Source: Peribacillus sp044761985 (GTDB taxonomy: Bacteria > Bacillota > Bacilli > Bacillales > DSM-1321). From it: DNA of 64,000 bases. The DNA is taken from positions 1 through 64,000 of the forward strand of contig NZ_JBIWDK010000007.1 of assembly GCF_044761985.1 (NCBI RefSeq), read 5' to 3'. The notes under the pieces are model-generated. The model saw only the letters and a program-made list of their open reading frames with translations. It did no database searches and was not told the DNA's origin. Each line of letters begins with the position of its first letter. Within the stretch, counting starts at the first letter, position 1. Below, in pieces: positions 16,648 through 25,642 of this stretch. Position numbers and translations under genes: made by a program.

Positions 16648-18470
16648 CAATCTTCGAAGCCAAACCTCTGAAGTCAGCAGTCAAGTCACGGGCCAAGCAA
16701 TATGAAGACCTATTGGGGCAAGTAGAGACACTGAAAAAGGAATTTCAGGGAATCGTCGATTTGGATGAAGAGCTGGCCGGAGCCGGGGCGACGGCTATCA
16801 AGAACTTTTATCGAGCACAAGTAGAGGTGGCCAATGCCTGGATCGAATTATTCACGACCCAAATCAGCTTTCTGAAAGGCATTCCGGCCATATTGGAAGA
16901 CGCCGACCTATCCGGTGAAACCGTGGTCGAGGTGCCGTTTTTAGAGGGGGAAGTGACCCACGGTCTCTCCAACGCCAAATCGATGGTGAACCAGCAGTCC
17001 ACCGATCTCCAAAAGATTTTCCAGAACATTGATGATATCCTCTCACTACAGGTGTTCGACCAAGGCGATTTCCATGAGAAAATGGAAAAGGCCGAAAAAG
17101 AAAAGAACGATACCATCAAGAAAGTGCACGAAGTAGATAATAAATTAGTAGAAGAATACCAAGTGACCGAAGCCCAGGAAAGTGTAGCCATTAGCCTTTT
17201 CCAGGCCTTACTTGAAGCCACCAGTCAGGATGGCACCGTTTCCCCGATGAACTTCAACCAAAGTGCCTTTCAAGCGAGCCAAGCTTATCAAGTGAAGGAT
17301 GAAGTGGCCGAGAATATGCAAGGATACCGGGACTTCAAGAAGCAAGAAGAGGAAGCGCGGAAACTCGAACAGGAAATGGAAGAACTCGAGAACCGCCCAT
17401 GGTATGAAAAAGCCTGGGACACGACAAAAACCTTTACAGGGGAAATCACGGGGTATTATGATTCAGTAAGAGCGACAACGGGAGTCGATCCCGTAACAGG
17501 TCGTAAACTTTCCGAAGCTGAACGAATCGCCGCGGGCGCGATGGCTGCCGCCGGATTCATCCCCATCGTCGGCTGGGCAGGGCGTGCGGTCAAGGGTGGA
17601 AGTGCCGTCTACAAAACCGTGAAGGGGCTCAACGCTGCAGACCATGCATTGGACGCCTATAAATCTAGTAAAGGGCTGGATGTCCTCAAGCAAACCGAAT
17701 ACGGATTATATGGATTAACCGCCGCCAACGGTCTCGGTGAAGCCGTGACCGGCAAGGACATGTTCGGAAACGAACTCACTGATGAACAGCGTCAAAACAG
17801 CCTGATGAACGCCCTTGGTATCGCCGGAGTTGCGGGGGCAGCCAAGGTCGCAGACAAAATGGCAAGCGGGACAAAGTTCATCCCCTACAGCAAGGAATTT
17901 GTGCAAAACCAAGTCCAGAAAGCCCAAGGCACAATCAAGGATATGGGCAAGGCCCTCGGGAAAGTGGAAGTGCCAACTGGAGTTAAGGTTAGGACAGTAG
18001 CGGATACGACTGGAAATACTTATAAAGCTATTGGTGTGGATAAGACGTCGATAAAGGATCTTGCGCAGAGGATTACGGCGAAGGGTGAAGGTAGTAAGGG
18101 TACGGGTAAAACTACTAAAAATGTAGATCAAATTGATTACGGAGCTTATTTGAAAAAGAATAAAGGAAATCCACCAAGTGATATGTATGATCCTCATGCA
18201 CATCATATTGTTTTTAAGAAAGGAAATGGGGAAGCCCAAAAAGAACTAGTGAAAGAAGGTCAAGAAGTATTAAAAGAATATGATATTGACCCGATTTTGG
18301 GACTTGAAAACTTGGTTTGGGCTCCAAATAGAGTTAAAGGTCAACATGGTATTGAAGCACTTAGAAATGTTGTTGATAATATAAAAAAAGTAAGGGATGC
18401 TGGTGGAGACAGAGATGATATGGTGGAAATGCTTAATAAACTTGGGGATATTGCAAAAAGGAGGAAATAG
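16644..18470 (+). CDS. ywqJ: YwqJ-like LXG polymorphic toxin with AHH nuclease tip
   Basis: 608 residues in three parts. An N-terminal LXG domain (about 1-200) handles type VII export. A coiled-coil linker and pre-toxin TG domain follow (about 255-340, with GVDPVTGRKLSEAERIAAG), then a shared segment of about 140 residues. The tip starts near residue 489. The tip carries HAHHIVFKKG, the AHH motif of a nuclease family in the HNH/Endo VII superfamily, so the likely target is DNA or RNA of competitor cells. The DNA of the tip is markedly more AT-rich than the LXG part. The same shared segment recurs five more times downstream, each time before a different tip. Its immunity gene follows 7 bp downstream. 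Confidence 0.88.
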   Translation: MTIFEAKPLKSAVKSRAKQYEDLLGQVETLKKEFQGIVDLDEELAGAGATAIKNFYRAQVEVANAWIELFTTQISFLKGIPAILEDADLSGETVVEVPFLEGEVTHGLSNAKSMVNQQSTDLQKIFQNIDDILSLQVFDQGDFHEKMEKAEKEKNDTIKKVHEVDNKLVEEYQVTEAQESVAISLFQALLEATSQDGTVSPMNFNQSAFQASQAYQVKDEVAENMQGYRDFKKQEEEARKLEQEMEELENRPWYEKAWDTTKTFTGEITGYYDSVRATTGVDPVTGRKLSEAERIAAGAMAAAGFIPIVGWAGRAVKGGSAVYKTVKGLNAADHALDAYKSSKGLDVLKQTEYGLYGLTAANGLGEAVTGKDMFGNELTDEQRQNSLMNALGIAGVAGAAKVADKMASGTKFIPYSKEFVQNQVQKAQGTIKDMGKALGKVEVPTGVKVRTVADTTGNTYKAIGVDKTSIKDLAQRITAKGEGSKGTGKTTKNVDQIDYGAYLKKNKGNPPSDMYDPHAHHIVFKKGNGEAQKELVKEGQEVLKEYDIDPILGLENLVWAPNRVKGQHGIEALRNVVDNIKKVRDAGGDRDDMVEMLNKLGDIAKRRK

Positions 18471-18477
18471 TTGAGAG

Positions 18478-19626
18478 ATGGAAAATAAACAAGTTGCAAA
18501 AGAAATTCGTACGGCTATAAAAAAAAGCGAGACTCAAAAAGTAGCTCAATTAATAGGAACTAATACAGAATTATTAAATATGATGACTCCATTTGGTACG
18601 TGGCTTCATGTCGCAGCTTCTAGAGGGGAGTTAAATATAGTTAAAAAATTAATAGAACTTGGTGCAAATATTAATAATCTTGGTGGAGTATACGGTGGTG
18701 GGGCATTGAACGAAGCTGCTTCTGCAGGACATATTGATATAGTAAGTTATTTATTATCTTGTGGAGCTGATATGGACATAAGTGAACCGGAAAGAAATCC
18801 ATTATTTGGTGCAATTAGTAATGGCCATGTTGATATAGCAAAACGATTAATTGAAAGTGGTATAGATATAGATGTTAAATATAGTGGTGAATCTATGAAA
18901 GGAATGGACGCATTGGCTTTTGCAAGGGAACAAGGGCAAGAGGAAATCGTTAAGTTGATAGAAAATCAAAAAGGGGGGGTTACTAATGTAACTGAAACAA
19001 AAGATAGCAATCAAAACAATCATGATGTGATTTTAGAGCATGTGACTAGATCTTTTGGGCCTATTAAAAATACTATAAGTGAAACTGTTCCTGGTAGTAG
19101 AGTGTCGGTCAATGTTCACCTAATTCCTCCTTCAATGAATAATGATTTTGTAACTCTTGTAACTACAGGTATGAGTGATGAGCCTATGGAATATTCAGAT
19201 AAAGAAAGTATGTTTAAATATGCAGAGTTATTACTAAAATTACCTTCAAGTTGGTTAGTTGAAGAAGAAAATATGAAAGATCAAAACCATTATTGGCCTC
19301 TTGGTTGGCTAAGGAAAGTAGCTCATATTCCACATATTTATGAAGGATGGATTGAAGAAGGAGTTATTCTTCCAAATGGAGAACCCCCTCAGCCATTTGC
19401 GTCAAATACAAAGCTATCAAGCATAATGGTATGTCGCTCCCAAGAATCTGGGCTGAATAACGTTCTTACTAAACAGGGAAACATACACATTTATACACTC
19501 GTTCCTATTTATGAAGAAGAAAGAAATCTAGCTTTGGAAAAAGGGCATGAGTATCTACTTAAAAGAATGAGTGAGAAAGGTATTTCAGATGTTTTAGACC
19601 TAGATAGGGAAAATGTTGGTATATAG
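18478..19626 (+). CDS. Immunity protein: ankyrin repeats plus suppressor-of-fused-like domain
   Basis: 382 residues. The N-terminal half (about 35-160) has four ankyrin-type repeats, for example TWLHVAASRGELNIVKKLIELGAN and ALNEAASAGHIDIVSYLLSCGAD. The C-terminal half (about 180-380) resembles the SUFU domain used as an immunity module in bacterial toxin systems. It directly follows the AHH-tipped toxin, so it most likely neutralises that tip in the producer. Both halves are known immunity families and here they are fused. It is AT-rich like the tip, consistent with joint acquisition. SD AGGAGG lies before the ATG. Confidence 0.78.
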   Translation: MENKQVAKEIRTAIKKSETQKVAQLIGTNTELLNMMTPFGTWLHVAASRGELNIVKKLIELGANINNLGGVYGGGALNEAASAGHIDIVSYLLSCGADMDISEPERNPLFGAISNGHVDIAKRLIESGIDIDVKYSGESMKGMDALAFAREQGQEEIVKLIENQKGGVTNVTETKDSNQNNHDVILEHVTRSFGPIKNTISETVPGSRVSVNVHLIPPSMNNDFVTLVTTGMSDEPMEYSDKESMFKYAELLLKLPSSWLVEEENMKDQNHYWPLGWLRKVAHIPHIYEGWIEEGVILPNGEPPQPFASNTKLSSIMVCRSQESGLNNVLTKQGNIHIYTLVPIYEEERNLALEKGHEYLLKRMSEKGISDVLDLDRENVGI

Positions 19627-19707
19627 TAACAGTTGCCAGTGGCTATACCACTTGAATTTTTGTTATAGGAAAATAACAAAATAAAGTGCTTCAATGTCTT
19701 GAACCAT

Positions 19708-19758
19708 ATCCCGAATAACGGACACTAATAAAAAAGTGCCTCGTTGTTCGGGATTTTT
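19708..19758 (+). repeat. Terminator-like element, copy 1 of 2
   Basis: ATCCCGAA-t-AACG...CACT / AGTG...CGTT-g-TTCGGGAT long hairpin then T6. An almost identical copy lies at 25643-25693. Both follow an immunity gene and precede a truncated toxin cassette. Confidence 0.8.
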
Positions 19759-20743
19759 TATATTGGAAAATAATTTTATAAAAGTAGGCGACCACGCCTG
19801 CTTTCACAACGCTGCGGACCATGCGCTGGATGCCTTTAAATCGACAAAAGCCATGGACATCCTCAAGCAAACCGAAACCGGCCTCTATGGACTAACCGCC
19901 GCCAACGGTCTCGGCGAAGCGGTCACCGGCAAGGACATGTTTGGCAACGAACTCACAGAAGAACAGCGCCAAACCAGCCTGATGACAGCCCTTGGCATCA
20001 CCGGTATAGCCGGGGCAGCCAAGGTCGCAGACAAAATGGCAAACGGGACAAAGTTCATCCCCTACAGCAAGGAATTTGTGCAAAACCAAGTCCAGAAAGC
20101 CCAAGGCACAATCAAGGATATGGGCAAGGCCCTCGGGAAAGTGGAAGTGCCAACAGGAGTTAAGGTTAGAGAAGTAGCCGATACGACTGGAAATACTTAT
20201 AAATCTATTGGTGTGGATAAGACGACGATGAAGGATCTTGCGCAGAAGGTTACTGCGAAGGGTGACGGTAGTAGGGGTGCGGTTGAAAAAGATGATTACT
20301 TTATAGGGACATTAAAAGGAGAGAAAATTCATTTAAAAGGTGTCAAGGTAGAAGAAATTATTTACACTAAGAGACTTCCAGAAGAAACAGCTAAACTTAG
20401 AAAAGAATTTAATAGTTCTGTTAGGAAGAATTTTCTTAAAGAATTTGTTAACGACCCCGTAAGAGTAGAATATCTTAGTAAAGCTGGTTTAGGTGAAGGT
20501 GATATTGATAGAATGAAAGATGGGCTTAATCCTAAAGGGTGGCAGGTTCATCACAATTTACCCTTAGATGATGGTGGTACAAATGCTATCACTAACTTAG
20601 TATTGATAAATAATGACCCTTATCATAAAGCTGTTACTAACGAACAAAACTCTTTAACAAGAGGATTAGCTCCTAAACAAAGTAAAACAATTAATTGGCC
20701 CATGTTTGAGGATGATGTTTATCCACCAAAACCTTTTAAATGA
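19736..20743 (+). CDS. Orphan toxin cassette 2: 5'-truncated LXG toxin with HNH nuclease tip
   Basis: The frame opens at a GTG inside the preceding terminator, with no ribosome site, so it is probably not expressed by itself. Homology to the full toxin begins abruptly near 19808 (NAADHALDAFKS) and runs to about 20283 (AKGDGS). This keeps about 475 bp of the shared pre-tip segment but no LXG or TG domain. The new tip (about 155 residues) has GWQVHHNLPLDDGGTN and NLVLIN, an HNH-type nuclease active site. It is best read as a silent spare warhead that recombination can attach to the complete toxin. The SMI1/KNR4 immunity gene follows at once. Confidence 0.75.
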   Translation: MPRCSGFFILENNFIKVGDHACFHNAADHALDAFKSTKAMDILKQTETGLYGLTAANGLGEAVTGKDMFGNELTEEQRQTSLMTALGITGIAGAAKVADKMANGTKFIPYSKEFVQNQVQKAQGTIKDMGKALGKVEVPTGVKVREVADTTGNTYKSIGVDKTTMKDLAQKVTAKGDGSRGAVEKDDYFIGTLKGEKIHLKGVKVEEIIYTKRLPEETAKLRKEFNSSVRKNFLKEFVNDPVRVEYLSKAGLGEGDIDRMKDGLNPKGWQVHHNLPLDDGGTNAITNLVLINNDPYHKAVTNEQNSLTRGLAPKQSKTINWPMFEDDVYPPKPFK

Positions 20744-20757
20744 AGGGAAGAGTTGAT

Positions 20758-21219
20758 ATGCCACAATGGAAAGACTTGTTGATAGAAATAGAAAAAATTG
20801 AAGGGAAATATGGTAGTTCACTTAGAAAACCAGCATCAGATACAGAAATTATAAAAGCGAATCATAAAATTCAGCAGACATTAGGAAACATTGAACTACC
20901 TAAATCGTATATTGAATTTCTCAAGAAAATAAATGGGTTAAACTTTAATGGATTAGTAATCTATGGAGTTGATGACGTACTACTTGATAAGGATGTAGAT
21001 GAAGACATTCATGGGTTTATTGAGACGAATGAGCTTTGGTATGAAAATGAATGGCAAAAACAATATGTATTTTATGGTGATTCTGATACCGCATGGTATT
21101 GTTTTGATTTAAAAGAGAATGTATATGTAGAACTCGATAAACCCTCAGGAACACTAATTCAGTCATTTGAAAGTTTTGATTCGATGTTGAGTGATGCACT
21201 TGAAACATGTCTAATGTAA
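20758..21219 (+). CDS. SMI1/KNR4-superfamily immunity protein
   Basis: 153 residues from ATG 20758, which has AAGGGAAGAG upstream; an ATG at 20740 overlaps the stop of the tip gene. SMI1/KNR4 hallmarks are LPKSYIEFLKKINGLNFNGL near the N-terminus and WYCFDLKENVYVELDK in the second half. This superfamily is the commonest immunity class for nuclease toxins. Its place after the HNH tip makes it the likely antidote. It should be expressed even if the tip is silent, protecting against siblings carrying that tip. Closed by its own terminator. Confidence 0.82.
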   Translation: MPQWKDLLIEIEKIEGKYGSSLRKPASDTEIIKANHKIQQTLGNIELPKSYIEFLKKINGLNFNGLVIYGVDDVLLDKDVDEDIHGFIETNELWYENEWQKQYVFYGDSDTAWYCFDLKENVYVELDKPSGTLIQSFESFDSMLSDALETCLM

Positions 21220-21251
21220 TGAAGTTAGTAAGAAAATAACTATTAAAATGT

Positions 21252-21290
21252 AACCTTGATTGGCTAACTACCTTTCAAGGTTCTTTTTTT
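21252..21290 (+). terminator. Terminator after the SMI1/KNR4 immunity gene
   Basis: AACCTTGA / TCAAGGTT stem (21252-21259, 21275-21282) and seven T. Confidence 0.85.
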
Positions 21291-21403
21291 ATAGTTACCT
21301 AGTGAAGAATCACGGGATATAATTACTATTTAATAGGGAAACAAGGCGAATCAGGTGACAGAGCCGCAAGCTTTCCAAAGCCGAACGAATCGCTGCGGCT
21401 GCG

Positions 21404-22489
21404 ATGGCCGCCGGTATCATCCCCGTATTCGGTTGGGGAGTAAAAGCTGCTAAAGCAGGTGTCGTTGCCTACAAAGCAACAAAGGGGCTCAATGCTGCAG
21501 ACCATGCATTGGATGCCTATAAATCAAGTAAAGGGCTGGATGTCCTCAAGCAAACCGAATACGGTCTATACGGATTAACAACCGCCAACGGACTCAGCGA
21601 AGCCGTCACCGGCAAAGATATGTTTGGAAACGAACTCACGGATGAACAGCGCCAAAACAGCCTGATGAACGCCCTTGGTATCGCCGGAGTTGCGGGGGCA
21701 GCCAAGGTCGCAGACAAAATGGCAAGCGGAACAAAACTCATCCCCTACAGCAAGGAATTTGTGCAAAATCAAGTCCAGAAAGCCCAAGACTCGATCAAGG
21801 ATATGGGCAAGGCCATCGGGAAAGTGGAAGTGCCAACTGGAGTTAAGGTTAGGACAGTCGCGGATACAACTGGAAATACTTACAAAAATATCTCGGTTGA
21901 TAAGACGACGATAAAGGATCTTGCGCAGAAGATAACGGCGAAGGGTGAAGGTAGTAAGGGTACGGGTAATATTGGTAAGATAACTGAAATAAAAGAGAAG
22001 GATCTTGGGAAGCAAATTATCAAAGGGAAAAATGGAAGGAAAGAACTTGCGCCCAACGTACGCTATGTTACAGAGGATGGTTATAAATATACAACAGATG
22101 AAATTGGTAGAATAGTAGATGTTGAGGCAGAAGGATTGATACTTCAAAAAGGTACACGAAATCCGGGAATGCAAGTGGCAGCAGGCCGGGAAGATAGGTT
22201 AATGGATGATGATGGTGGGCACTTGATTGGAACCCAATTTCATGGCTCTGGGGATATTGACAATTTAGTAGCTCAAAATAGACAAATTAATCGCTCGGGT
22301 GGAGAGTGGTATAAAATGGAGAATGAGTGGGCAACTGCTTTGAAAGAAATTCCACCGAAAAAAGTATCTGTAAAAATTGAGCCAATTTATTCAGGAGAGT
22401 CACTAAGACCAAGTTACTTTGAGATATTATATGAAATTGAAGGAAAAGGGATATTTGAGAAAACGATTAGAAATAGTGCTGGGAGTTGA
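21404..22489 (+). CDS. Orphan toxin cassette 3: 5'-truncated LXG toxin with DNA/RNA non-specific endonuclease tip
   Basis: 361 residues from ATG 21404; homology to the full toxin already starts near 21362 (RKLSKAERIAAAAMAAG), within the TG domain. It is the longest retained shared segment, about 600 bp. After the common junction (AKGEGSKGTG, to about 21970) a new tip of about 175 residues carries GGHLIGTQFHGSGDIDN and NLVAQN...MENEWA. These are signatures of the Endonuclea_NS_2-type nuclease also found in B. subtilis LXG toxins such as YeeF. No ribosome site is convincing. The adjacent YezG/DUF600 immunity gene fits this tip. Confidence 0.78.
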   Translation: MAAGIIPVFGWGVKAAKAGVVAYKATKGLNAADHALDAYKSSKGLDVLKQTEYGLYGLTTANGLSEAVTGKDMFGNELTDEQRQNSLMNALGIAGVAGAAKVADKMASGTKLIPYSKEFVQNQVQKAQDSIKDMGKAIGKVEVPTGVKVRTVADTTGNTYKNISVDKTTIKDLAQKITAKGEGSKGTGNIGKITEIKEKDLGKQIIKGKNGRKELAPNVRYVTEDGYKYTTDEIGRIVDVEAEGLILQKGTRNPGMQVAAGREDRLMDDDGGHLIGTQFHGSGDIDNLVAQNRQINRSGGEWYKMENEWATALKEIPPKKVSVKIEPIYSGESLRPSYFEILYEIEGKGIFEKTIRNSAGS

Positions 22490-22984
22490 TTGAAAGTGGA
22501 AAAAGAAATGAATAAATTATATAGAGAAATAGCAGAAACAGTTAATGAAATGATTCCAGAAGAATGGGATAAATTTTATTTTTATTCACAGATATCAGAA
22601 ACCGGTGGAGGAACTTATTTTTTTTATAATACTCCTGAAAATAAAGAATTTTTTAATTATAGTGTGGAAATTCCATTTAACTATTCTATTGATAAAGAAG
22701 AATTCAAAAAGAATAAACGAAAGCTGTTTGAGTTGTGCGATGAACTAAGGAATATCTTTAAAAATAATCAGCAAGAGCTTTGGTACTCTTTTACAATGTC
22801 TCTTGAGAATAGTGGGAAATTTAAAATGCATTATGATTATACAAATTGGTTCGATACTGAATATAGTTTTAGTGACCAAATGATTATTTGGAAAAATAAA
22901 TACTTAGATGAGGTGCCAAATGATGAAAATTATAAAGCATTAATCGAGAAGTACCATAATGAATTTCCAGATAATCCGATTTAA
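22490..22984 (+). CDS. YezG-family (DUF600) immunity protein
   Basis: 164 residues starting at TTG 22490 right after the tip stop, with GGGAG 5 bp upstream; GTG 22496 and ATG 22508 are alternatives. Features of the DUF600/YezG family include LYREIAETVNEMIPEEWDKFYFYSQISE near the start and WYSFTMSLENSGKFKMHYDY. In B. subtilis YezG neutralises the YeeF nuclease, whose tip belongs to the class encoded just upstream here. AT-rich like the tip. Confidence 0.82.
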   Translation: MKVEKEMNKLYREIAETVNEMIPEEWDKFYFYSQISETGGGTYFFYNTPENKEFFNYSVEIPFNYSIDKEEFKKNKRKLFELCDELRNIFKNNQQELWYSFTMSLENSGKFKMHYDYTNWFDTEYSFSDQMIIWKNKYLDEVPNDENYKALIEKYHNEFPDNPI

Positions 22985-23098
22985 TTAGAGAAGGATAGTA
23001 ATACATCAGGAAGAGAAATGGCAGAATTTAAAAAAGAAATTAATTGCAAGAAAATTAGCTTGAGATGATGAAATGCTTATAAGTTCTACTATCGATTC

Positions 23099-23136
23099 AA
23101 ACAGGCATACAATTAATTGTAATTGTATGCCTGTTT
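23099..23136 (+). terminator. Terminator after the YezG-like gene
   Basis: Perfect 17-bp stem AAACAGGCATACAATTA / TAATTGTATGCCTGTTT with a 4-nt loop. The gap 22985-23098 holds no gene. Confidence 0.75.
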
Positions 23137-23137
23137 A

Positions 23138-23644
23138 GAGTTAGGGAAGTACCGGATACGAAATACTTACAAACATATCTCGGTTGATAAGATGCCGATA
23201 AAGGATCTTGCGCAGAAGATTACGGCGAAGGGTGAAGGTAGTAAGGGTATTACAAAAGGTGAATATAAAAATTTGAGGAAAAAGACACCAAGTAACGAAA
23301 TAAGAAAAATGGTTAATCCAGATGGTCCTAAAGTAGACCCAGTATACGGGTATGAAGTTGATAAGTTTGAAGCAGACCATATTGTTTCAATGAAAGAAAT
23401 AACTGAAATGGATGGATTCAGTGGGTTAACTCGAGAACAACAAATAGAAATTCTAAATCTAAAAGATAATTTTGTTGGTCTTGGAAAATCTTCGAATGCA
23501 TCTAAGGGGGCTCATAGTTGGGCTGAATGGAAAGGGCATTCTAAGATGGGAGAGGTTCCTGTTAATGTTAGAATGGAAATGATAGAAAAAGAGGAACAAG
23601 CTAGAGAAGCTCTAAAAGTAGCTATAGAAGAGAGGTTGAAGTAA
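23138..23644 (+). pseudogene. Orphan toxin cassette 4: HNH-like nuclease tip with minimal, frameshifted leader
   Basis: Only about 110 bp of the shared pre-tip segment is kept (from about 23138). Compared with the other copies, five bases (actgg) are missing after GGATACG, so the upstream frame is broken. The frame that reads through the tip begins inside the preceding terminator and has no ribosome site. The tip itself (about 130 residues) is intact, with EADHIVSMKEI and LKDNFVGLGKSSNASKG. The Asp-His, Asn and Lys spacing suggests an HNH-type nuclease. It is silent as it stands; recombination downstream of the deletion could rescue it. Confidence 0.7.
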
Positions 23645-24240
23645 TGAACAAATTTGAAAAGATTATTATGGGTAAAATCATTATAGTGACTGCCGAAAAA
23701 GAATTAGAACCTCAAGTAGAAACTTTGTTTGCTATATTAGAACAGGTAGATCGTAATAAATTAATTCATGGTTTCTCTCTACAAGTAGGTTGGTCCGTCT
23801 TTTATTTACATGAGAGAGAAACCGGGAGTTTTATATTGACTTCTCCTGATTATACTAGAAATCCATTTGAAGATATAACAGAAGATTTAACTTTAGCATT
23901 GTGGGTACAACTAGAACAAGGTCATTTTTTGAGAAAGATAAATGTCGAAGGTTTATCAATAAAATTTAGTGATAAAATCATACTTTCTAAAGGTGTACTA
24001 GAACTCGAGAAAATATATTTACAAAGAAATGGAGATGTAGAAAAAGGAGATTCAGGTTGGTATATAGGTCCTGTAGAAGATAATAATAACACGGAGTTGT
24101 ATGCTCTATATGCTTATCAACTACTAAAAATTAAACCAGAAATCATTCAAGTGCTTGCTTTACCAAATGACTATATGGTTGTTTTTGAAGGTAATGAAAT
24201 AAAAGCAGTATTAAACGAAAACGATGTAGATGTTTTTTAA
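23644..24240 (+). CDS. Probable immunity protein (DUF2185/Imm33-like)
   Basis: 198 residues; the ATG overlaps the tip stop (TAATG), with GAGAGG upstream. The C-terminal part GDSGWYIGPVEDNN followed by LLKIKPEIIQVLALPNDYMVVF resembles the DUF2185 (Imm33) immunity domain, in which a SGW motif is typical. The N-terminal 110 residues are not recognised. Position after the HNH-like tip supports an antidote role. The family call is moderate and based on a short motif. Confidence 0.65.
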   Translation: MNKFEKIIMGKIIIVTAEKELEPQVETLFAILEQVDRNKLIHGFSLQVGWSVFYLHERETGSFILTSPDYTRNPFEDITEDLTLALWVQLEQGHFLRKINVEGLSIKFSDKIILSKGVLELEKIYLQRNGDVEKGDSGWYIGPVEDNNNTELYALYAYQLLKIKPEIIQVLALPNDYMVVFEGNEIKAVLNENDVDVF

Positions 24241-24414
24241 AGGCTCCATATAGATTTTATATACGAAAAGGTATCTCTGTTCCGTATGATTTCCTTCGCG
24301 ATGAACGTGATATAAGAGTATCATTCGATTGTACGTGGGATGATAAAACTGGTTTAGGGGTTCGTCTCATAAATGAAAAAGTAAAAAGTAGGGTATCAAG
24401 ATGTCGCAATTTAA
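24240..24414 (+). pseudogene. 3' remnant of another immunity gene (DUF6985-like)
   Basis: Directly after the previous stop a frame reads YRFYIRKGISVPYDF...SFDCTWDDKTGLGVRLINEK; one frameshift later it ends GYQDVAI-stop at 24412-24414. The WDDxxGLGVxLxNEK...VGYQD pattern is what I remember of DUF6985-type immunity proteins. There is no start and its toxin tip has gone, so it marks a deleted module. The rest of 24415-24560 shows no gene. Confidence 0.5.
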
Positions 24415-24562
24415 ATTCACTAGTTGTTAGGTGAAATTTCTATGAGTAACAGCAAAACAGCAGATTTAATATTGGAGATATATTGTATTAATATTTGAAA
24501 ATATTAATCATAAAGTTTTTGGAGAATAAGAATAGATTTTTGATGAGCCAGAAAGAGAATGT

Positions 24563-24591
24563 AAGACCTTAATATCAGTTAAGGTCTTTTT
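24563..24591 (+). terminator. Terminator
   Basis: AAGACCTTAA / TTAAGGTCTT perfect stem (24563-24572, 24579-24588), 6-nt loop, T-run. Confidence 0.8.
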
Positions 24592-24649
24592 GCCGTAAAG
24601 AAGATAGATGTAATGAGTTCGTAGGCGGGCAGCCAAGGCCGCAGACAAA

Positions 24650-25309
24650 ATGGCAAACGGGACGAAATTCATCCCCTACAGCAAAGAATATGTACATAAT
24701 AAAGTCCAGAAAGCCCAAGGCACAATCAAAGATATGGGCAAGTCCCTCGGGAAAGTGGAAGTGCCAACTGGAGTTAATGTTAGGACAGTAGCCGATACGA
24801 CTGGAAATACTTATAAAGCTATTGGTGTGGATAAGACGACGATAAAGGATCTTGCGCAGAAGATAACGGCGAAGAGTGAAGGTAGTAAGGGTACGGGGAA
24901 TGGTAAATCAGGAGAAAAGAGTTCTCTTGCACCTGGTGGAGGATTGGCTGCACATGAGGTAAAAGGTGGGCATTTGATTGAAAGACATGTTGGAAAAACT
25001 GATGAAGAGTTATTAGAGAGAATAAAGAATAATCCTAGAATTAATGGGTCTTCTACTTTTAAAGATAGGGCTATTGCTGAGAAAGTTGTTAGTACAGCCT
25101 TAAGCGAAATTAATAACAAAAATGCGATTAAATCTTGGATGAGTAATTCACAAAGTAAGTCAAACTTAGTTTTGACTTATGAAGGAACCGAAGTTATTGG
25201 GCGTGGAGTAAAAAGAGGTTCTACCACTGTTGAAAATATGTCAAATGCTAGAATTATTTTGAAAAAGGATGGAGAAGGAAATTACATTTTAACTGGCTAT
25301 CCAAATTAA
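24650..25309 (+). CDS. Orphan toxin cassette 5: RNase A-like (CdiA-CT type) tip
   Basis: 219 residues. Homology to the complete toxin begins near 24628 and continues to about 24895; the retained shared segment is about 270 bp. The tip starts LAAHEVKGGHLIERHVGKTDEELLERI and ends GEGNYILTGYPN, the form of the RNase A-like toxin domain known from CdiA C-termini. His residues of GGH and ERHVG are expected catalytic residues. The likely activity is cleavage of RNA in target cells. There is no LXG part and no clear ribosome site, so it is a spare tip. A CdiI-like gene follows 20 bp later. Confidence 0.75.
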   Translation: MANGTKFIPYSKEYVHNKVQKAQGTIKDMGKSLGKVEVPTGVNVRTVADTTGNTYKAIGVDKTTIKDLAQKITAKSEGSKGTGNGKSGEKSSLAPGGGLAAHEVKGGHLIERHVGKTDEELLERIKNNPRINGSSTFKDRAIAEKVVSTALSEINNKNAIKSWMSNSQSKSNLVLTYEGTEVIGRGVKRGSTTVENMSNARIILKKDGEGNYILTGYPN

Positions 25310-25329
25310 TACTCAAGAGGTGAGATGTT

Positions 25330-25635
25330 ATGTTGTCTTCTAACAAACTAGAAGAATCAGTTTTTCAGTTCTTGGCCGGAACTTTTCATCAAGATATTGA
25401 TTCTTCAGAAGTGGCATTACAAGAATTATTAACAGAAGAAAGTATAGAATATCTAGAATCTGCTATTGTCTTTTTAACAGATTTTATTAGAAGTAGTAAG
25501 TATTCAGATATTCAAAAGAATGAATATATTCAAAGTTGTGCAGATGGTGTATACTTTCCTGCTCTTGATTTACAACCACTTCAGTGGCTCTATCAAGTAA
25601 TTGAACAAATAAAAGAAGCTGTTAAAGAAAAATAA
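25330..25635 (+). CDS. CdiI-like immunity protein
   Basis: 101 residues, ATG after an AGAGGTGAGATG site. The FQFLAGTFHQDID segment near the N-terminus is typical of a small helical family annotated as contact-dependent growth inhibition immunity proteins, which pair with RNase A-like tips. Acidic, cytosolic, no membrane segment. The pairing with the RNase A-like tip upstream agrees with family knowledge. Confidence 0.72.
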   Translation: MLSSNKLEESVFQFLAGTFHQDIDSSEVALQELLTEESIEYLESAIVFLTDFIRSSKYSDIQKNEYIQSCADGVYFPALDLQPLQWLYQVIEQIKEAVKEK

Positions 25636-25642
25636 CAACTAT

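Noticed and set aside
16808..17221. Long minus-strand frames under the LXG gene
   Set aside because: Mirror frames of helical Glu/Lys-rich coding sequence; no start signals.
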